A stretch of 64,000 nucleotides of DNA. Origin: Penelope pileata (taxonomy: Eukaryota; Chordata; Aves; Galliformes; Cracidae). The position numbers were made by a program, and so were the translations under genes. Every line of letters starts with the position of its first letter. Position 1 is the first letter of the stretch. The notes below the pieces were generated by a model. The model was given only the letters and a program-made list of their open reading frames with translations. It was not told where the DNA came from and searched no databases. Where the stretch lies: NCBI GenBank assembly GCA_013396635.1, contig WBMW01001303.1, positions 183,677-247,676 on the forward strand, in the 5' to 3' direction. Below are positions 59,061 through 64,000 of this stretch, piece by piece.

Positions 59061-60400
59061 AGCTAATCTCAGCGCAGAGGGAAGGGAGGATAAACTCACT
59101 CCAGTTTCTTTGCCCTTGGGCAGGAGGTAACAGAAGGGCCAAGGGCAGGCAGAGCTCCGCACGCACTGCTCTGCCCAGCCGGCACCTGGAGGGGCTGCTC
59201 TGGGAGCTGCAGCTCCGCAGCCACAGCCACAGCCAGACCCCCGTCCCCAGCCACTCTGTCCCCAGCCCCCCCGCAGTGCTGCTCTCCCCCTGCTGCACCC
59301 CAGAGCAGAGCTGCCCCGAGCCCTGGCCCCACGCACCAGCGTCCCACTTCTCACAGCAGCTTTTCACGCTCGCAGTTTCACCACGGGGCTGCAAAGCATC
59401 AGTCAACCCAAATAAACATTAACTTTGCTCCTCTGGGTTATTTCAGAAACAAGCCTATTTTATGAGTGCTAGAAATAAAGAGAAATTTCATGGCTCCCCC
59501 AAGACGGCCGCCTGGCACGTCTGAGCAGAACCACCAGCTCTCGCCGCTGCGCTGCTCGCTTCCATGGTTAACCCATGGATGTTTAAATCTTGGGTCAAAC
59601 TGGAAGGATGCAGCTGCTCAGAACCACAAAACAAAGTCTTGACTAACAAACCCAGTTGCAGAGTGCTTTTTAATATCAGTTCTCGTCTCCTTCATAGCAA
59701 GGTGGTTAAGGGAGAGATAGAAGAATGGAGAAATTGCATCCTCAGAAGTGCACTCAGCGGACCAACACTGCGTGCCAGTTCCTGACTTCGCAGCAGAGCA
59801 TCTTTCCTGTTATACATCACACTCTCTTCGTAACCTCAGGTCACTGATTTCTTAACAGCAAGCTCTTCTGGTAGGGAAAATAAAAGGCAGAGGATGGCAC
59901 AGAAAACACTTGAGCCGTGAATGGTGCATTCAGCCAACAGAAACAGGAATAGAAGCAGGGGTCTGGCTAGCAGCCATCTGAGGGGTAGGAGGGTGGAGCA
60001 GAAACAACAGCAAGGTACCTCGTGTCAGACACAGAAACCGTATTTATGGTTTCTGAGAACAGAGCAAGGGGGCGAGCACACGCGGCTGCACAACTCAGGG
60101 CAGCAATTAGCCCCGTCTGCAGGGAAGTGACGGAGCCCGCTGGAGCTGCCTGCCCCCACATCTTCTTTCTTTATTGAGAAAAACCTCCTTTTACTCAGGC
60201 GTAACGCAAGAAAAGACAATTTAGGCTGGAGAACTGATAAACATTCATGGATTTCGGCAAAGTGCCTCGCTCAGTGTTTTTGTATGTCAGCACGCATGGG
60301 TGACGCAGTGAATCCCCGTGCCCGCAGCCCCCACACTGTGCCTCCTGCAGCAGCCCCTGCTGCGGCCGCAGCGTTACCTGTGTGCTTCCTGGGCCTGCGT
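59061..60400. other. GC-rich then mixed DNA, no gene seen
   Basis: GC-rich 59110-59390, mixed 59440-60140, AT-rich 60160-60290, GC-rich 60310-60400. Frames up to 137 codons unrecognised. Confidence 0.4.
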
Positions 60401-60660
60401 TGCACTGAGTGCCCTGGAGACGACTGAATTAGTGGAATGCAGGCTGCTGTTGTCGTACCATAAGTAGCTCAGGATGGAGTTGCCTGACTGCATTTCCCCA
60501 GCGAGCTCTTACATCTATCAGAGCTGATTGATTTTCAGTCACTTTTCTGTGGGATGAGTTCAGATTCCCCAGGCTCAGGTATGTGGAAAGAGCATGTAAG
60601 TTAATTCACTAAACTCCACAGCAATCCAGCCACAGCCTCCTCAGGAAATGCAGTGTACGA
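60401..60660. promoter_or_regulatory. Candidate conserved element
   Basis: High-complexity DNA with GACTGAATTAGTGG, GAGCTGATTGATTTTCAG and AAGTTAATTCACTAAAC stretches and no substantial open frame. Function inferred. Confidence 0.33.
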
Positions 60661-60909
60661 AATGAAGACCAAGTGGGCTTTGTTCTGCTGACTAAAACTG
60701 TTTTCAGAGACATCCCCGATCCACAGACTCAGGCTGATGTGGGACTGCTGGGGCCAGCACAGCACCCGCCGCGACGCCGAGGAGGCTGGAAGCCAAACTG
60801 AGGGGGCCAGGGGGGTGGAGGAGCGAGGGCCTCGGGAGGGGGAGAGAAAGAGAGCAGTAGGAAGTAGATGGGACTAATGATTTTTAGTACTCTTTACTCA
60901 GCTTAGCCC
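60661..60909. other. GC-rich and purine-rich spacer
   Basis: GC-rich 60740-60800, then G/A-rich GGAGAGAAAGAGAGCAG near 60840. No gene. Confidence 0.4.
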
Positions 60910-60928
60910 TTTTTTTTTTTTTTTTTTT
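60910..60928. repeat. 19-base T run
   Basis: Uninterrupted run of 19 T, the longest homopolymer I see in the window. It lies about 80 bases before a CR1 3' end but does not belong to it, since CR1 ends in an eight-base repeat and not a poly(A). Confidence 0.95.
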
Positions 60929-61008
60929 AAAAGAGTTGTCTATCCAACTCTACCATCATGTTTTCTTCCACATCTATTCCCCATGAAATCAACAGAAATG
61001 GCCAAGTC

Positions 61009-61090
61009 ATAGAAGCATAGAACAGCCCGGGCTGGAAGGGACCTGAAGGACCCCCGAGCTCCAGGCCCCAAGTCCTTACAACTCCTCAGT
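61009..61090 (-). mobile_element. CR1 LINE 3' end, very short
   Basis: Opens with CATAGAAGCATAGAACAG, matching the reverse complement of the CR1 terminal ATTCTATG-type octamer repeat, followed by CCCGGGCTGGAAGGGACCTG. Only the last 80-110 bases of an element survive, typical of heavy 5' truncation on insertion. Confidence 0.85.
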
Positions 61091-61720
61091 TCCTCCATCC
61101 CCCTGAGCCACAGTCAAAGTTCTATTTGGGGAAGTTATTTTGGATTTTGTTTTTTATTACAAGGGAATGATAAAATTAAAAAAAGTCTTTTCTGATCAGA
61201 GAGATGATTGCTGTTGTTTCTTTTACATTCCATTCTGAATTTCATTTTTTCAGTACATTTTCTTCTGGAGCAATCATTCACAGAGATGATACAAGCAGGG
61301 TGCTTGGACAATGTCTCTCCAGCACAAAGAATTTATTGGGGAGGGTATCAATCCCTAAGGACTGATAAAATATTCTCGGCTGCCCAAGGCAAAGCGTGTG
61401 AAGATAAGAACGGTCCCCCCGAAGGGATTATAAATACACACCGTGCACCAAGTTCCTCAAGCTCCCTTCCCCCACTCCACCCACTTTTTAACACAAAATA
61501 AGATAAAACACAAAAATAGCTTTGAGCATGCTTGGAAATTTAATCTAGCCCCAGAAGGGGTGCCGAGTGCTCTCTCCTGACAGCCTGGCCCGCTGCAGCA
61601 CAGCTCAGCAGAGCCCCGTCCCCGCCGACGTCCCCTCCCGCACCTGGAGCGGGCGTGCAGCCAGCTCACAGCAGGAGCTGCCAGGAGCAGGGGGGACGTG
61701 AACGAGCCTTGTGGGATGCA
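61091..61720. other. Mixed DNA, no gene seen
   Basis: AT-rich 61130-61260, mixed to 61500, GC-rich 61550-61700. Short overlapping frames only. Confidence 0.35.
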
Positions 61721-62110
61721 AAGCAAGGCGGTAATAATAATATCACCAGCAAGCAGATGCTGGAAAGTCTAATGCCATTTCATCACAGCAACAAAGAGAT
61801 CCAAACCCAAATGGGAATGGGGAGGATGCGTATTTCCACCGAAGGGCAGGCACGATGGAATACTGGAATTCATTGCACATATATACCCACACACACACTT
61901 CAATTTAATAGCTACAAGTAAACCTTTCTTTTCCATTAATTTGCACGATAAACATCTTCACTAATTATAGACTGTGCTTCCGTTAATCACCTGCCTGAAG
62001 CCATCAGATTTCATGCAGCGCTCCTGACAGATCTCAAACTAAACAGGGCTGGATCACATACTTGGATTAAAAGCATCCTTATGATACACCCCGGTGCTAA
62101 AACAACAATC
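61721..62110. promoter_or_regulatory. AT-rich candidate element
   Basis: GGTAATAATAATATCACC near 61730 and a denser stretch at 61920-62040 with TCCATTAATTTGCACG, ACTAATTATAGACTG and CCGTTAATCACCTGCC. A CACACACA stretch interrupts near 61890. Function inferred. Confidence 0.28.
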
Positions 62111-62644
62111 AGCTCCAAATTTTTCTTTTCACTGGGCAGAACAGCAGCCAGTTCTCAGCTGAGTCTCTCTGTGACGCTGTCCCCTCGTTCTCACGATCCC
62201 ATGATGAGGCCACCGGTTTCCCCACTGGGACACTTATTGCCATTTTCTACCCAGAATCCACTTCCCTGCTGGTTTCGCCCTTCCTACCAACACTCCTGTC
62301 CCAGGACACCTCCTCATTCAGAAATGGGCACATTTCAAGAGGGGGTGCACTGTTCTGTGCCTTTTGCGTATGTTGCAGAGATAATCCTTCTCAGTCTCTG
62401 GTCTACAGTACCTTAAGAATGGCTCAGAGGTGTTGCATGTAGACACCAGTAAAACTGGTACTGAGGAGAGCCTTATATGCAGCCAGAGCACCCAGCAAGG
62501 TCTGCCTTGGCTGTCCCCCCCTGCAGACAGGCACTGGGCTCTGCCCTTCCACAGCAAACAGCTCAGATCGCAGTGCAGGGACACAGCAGGGCTGGGCGAG
62601 CTTCTGTCTGGTTTGCAAACAGTAGAGAAAGATCAGAGAAGAGA
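62111..62644. other. Mixed DNA, no gene seen
   Basis: Mixed composition with overlapping frames up to 111 codons, unrecognised. Confidence 0.35.
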
Positions 62645-62690
62645 AACAAAACAAAAACAAAACAAAAAAAAAAAAAGAGAAAAAAATAAA
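62645..62690. repeat. A-rich simple repeat
   Basis: AAAAC repeats running into a 13-A tract at 62664-62676, then an A/G-rich tail. It creates Lys/Gln-rich plus and Phe-rich minus frames that I reject. Confidence 0.9.
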
Positions 62691-62960
62691 AATACAACAG
62701 CAACCGAACAGCAAAATGAACAGACTTTGTCCCACCACTTTTTTTGTGCACACAGGGTAAATCTACAGCATCTTGTCACTTCCACACCAGGAGCTGCACA
62801 GCATCCCCAGCACAGCTCCCACACCAGGCAGCAACATAAAGACAAGTTCTTGGAATCCCAACGCCCTCCTCCTCCCCCTGTCACTCTCCTCAGCGGCCCT
62901 GAAGCAATCATTTATTTCAAGACTATTAACTTTCTATCATGGTAGCAGACACACAATTCT
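62691..62960. other. Mixed DNA
   Basis: Mixed DNA, no feature seen. Confidence 0.35.
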
Positions 62961-63420
62961 GAATGCTGCGTGCAAATGTTCCTCTAGTAATGAAATTAAA
63001 CATCAGAGACACATGCTGTCAGGATAAATTGATACAGTAAGCTCTTCCTTAGCCCAAGTCTGATAAATCACGTGCAACACTTAGAAAAAGATTTGTAAGG
63101 GTTTATTAGGAAGCTCAGCTACTTTTCAAATCCCAGGCTCTGAACCAATGAGGTTGAAACTAGTATCGCATTAAAATTAATTGGAAGTGCTGAACCATTT
63201 CTTGATGACTTCATTTTATACTTAAATATACATAAAGACAACTGGGCTGGGATGACCTCTGGCCAGACATATATAAAATACCAAAATTACTGTGTAGACA
63301 TATGAAATAAAAGGATTTTTATAATTGACTAGCACCTATAGTGATGGCTACAGCAACCCTATACACCTCAGAATGTAACATGTTTTGAAAAGGATGTGGG
63401 TAGCAGCAATTAAAGTTTAG
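62961..63420. promoter_or_regulatory. AT-rich candidate conserved block
   Basis: High-complexity block with CTAGTAATGAAATTAAAC, AGGATAAATTGATACAG, GCATTAAAATTAATTGG and GACATATATAAAATACC stretches. The last contains TATATAAA, TATA-box-like but without a recognisable exon. Function inferred. Confidence 0.33.
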
Positions 63421-63640
63421 TTTTACTGGTCTGGAGGAGCTCGGTTTGCTTTGTAATACCCAACCTTCTGTGTGCTCTGCTGCATCCTCTTCTTAACCAG
63501 GGCACAAATAAAACCCTTTCCTTTTATATTTTGTTTTTAAAGCATTTCCTCCTGATTAAAATAGGTTCTCTGTAAACATCTTTCTATTTTTAGAGTTGGG
63601 GGGAGGAGGATGACAACTTGGTAGGGGGGCTTTCAGCAAA
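63421..63640. other. Spacer
   Basis: Mixed DNA, G-rich near 63598-63612. No feature seen. Confidence 0.35.
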
Positions 63641-64000
63641 ATAAATCAAAATGTAAAACCAGAATACATTTGTTGTAGTGTTTCTAAAGTGGAGTTTAAC
63701 AAATGGACTGTAAAATTTTCACAGTATGTTGCAGAATCAGTCTGGAGGTAGAATTTGCTTTTGCAGTGCTGACCACCTGTGAAGATCAACCTGCTATGCA
63801 GAAGCTGGCCCCAGCTGCAGCCAAGCCCATTATTTTTGCAGAGCAAGCCATCACACAAGTTCACAGGAGAGAAAATAGGCAGTAACATCTAGGCAATAAA
63901 TTCAACTACTTAATTCAATGCAAAGCTCCTCTGCCTGACCCAAAACTTTCAGCTTGAGACCCATCTTACATAAACATTTCATCGCGTATCATTAGCGTTC
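63641..64000. promoter_or_regulatory. Candidate conserved element at window end
   Basis: High-complexity DNA with even base use. A 60-codon plus frame (63703-63885) and an 80-codon minus frame (63646-63888) open over the same interval; neither is recognisable. The texture resembles a conserved non-coding element and may run past the window end. Function inferred. Confidence 0.3.

Noticed and set aside
1..64000. Apparent enrichment of CCAATTA/TAATTGG across the window
   Set aside because: I counted about eight occurrences on either strand; about eight are expected by chance for a seven-base motif in 64 kb.

Overview
The window looks like nuclear DNA from a bird. The clearest evidence is two CR1 LINE copies (about 5746-6450 and 10915-11430) and a short CR1 3' end (about 61009-61090), all inserted on the minus strand. 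An older, degenerate CR1/L3-like relic lies near 36440-36700. CR1 is the dominant retroposon of bird genomes. Other recognisable repeats are sparse and bacterial gene organisation is absent, which also fits a bird. I cannot name the species or chromosome from sequence alone.

I found no protein-coding gene, RNA gene, CRISPR array or intact mobile element that I can support. The open frames are short (longest about 284 codons), lie mostly in GC-rich low-complexity DNA, overlap other open frames on both strands and show no domain I recognise. The window is best read as intergenic or deep intronic DNA.

The layout is a mosaic. AT-rich blocks of about 150-900 bp, high in complexity and rich in TAAT, CAAT, GATAA and ATGCAAAT cores, alternate with GC-rich, CpG-bearing, CTGCAG-rich stretches. 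This texture resembles the candidate enhancers around vertebrate developmental regulators. The main AT-rich blocks are at 1181-1530, 1736-2160, 2450-2860, 9331-9790, 10020-10420, 16411-16665, 19491-20420, 21231-21395, 32441-32740, 34261-34700, 34836-35440, 37231-37900, 38216-38720, 39541-39990, 45981-46280, 46991-47290, 52701-53215, 55141-55500, 57111-57500, 60401-60660, 62961-63420 and 63641-63950. Calling them regulatory is inference: conservation cannot be measured from one sequence.

Points that stand out are an isolated CpG-island-like core at 2190-2436 between two AT-rich blocks, and a block at 32441-32740 with two perfect POU octamers, a TAATCC site and a perfect 14-bp palindrome. Both longer CR1 copies are internally deleted. 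GC-rich tandem repeats occur at 597-704 (18 bp x6), 44837-44950 (40 bp x2.8) and 56467-56570 (26 bp x4), with small exact duplications of GATAA and homeodomain cores at 39924-39949 and 50223-50244. I did not find a previously undescribed genetic system; the most testable novelty is regulatory.
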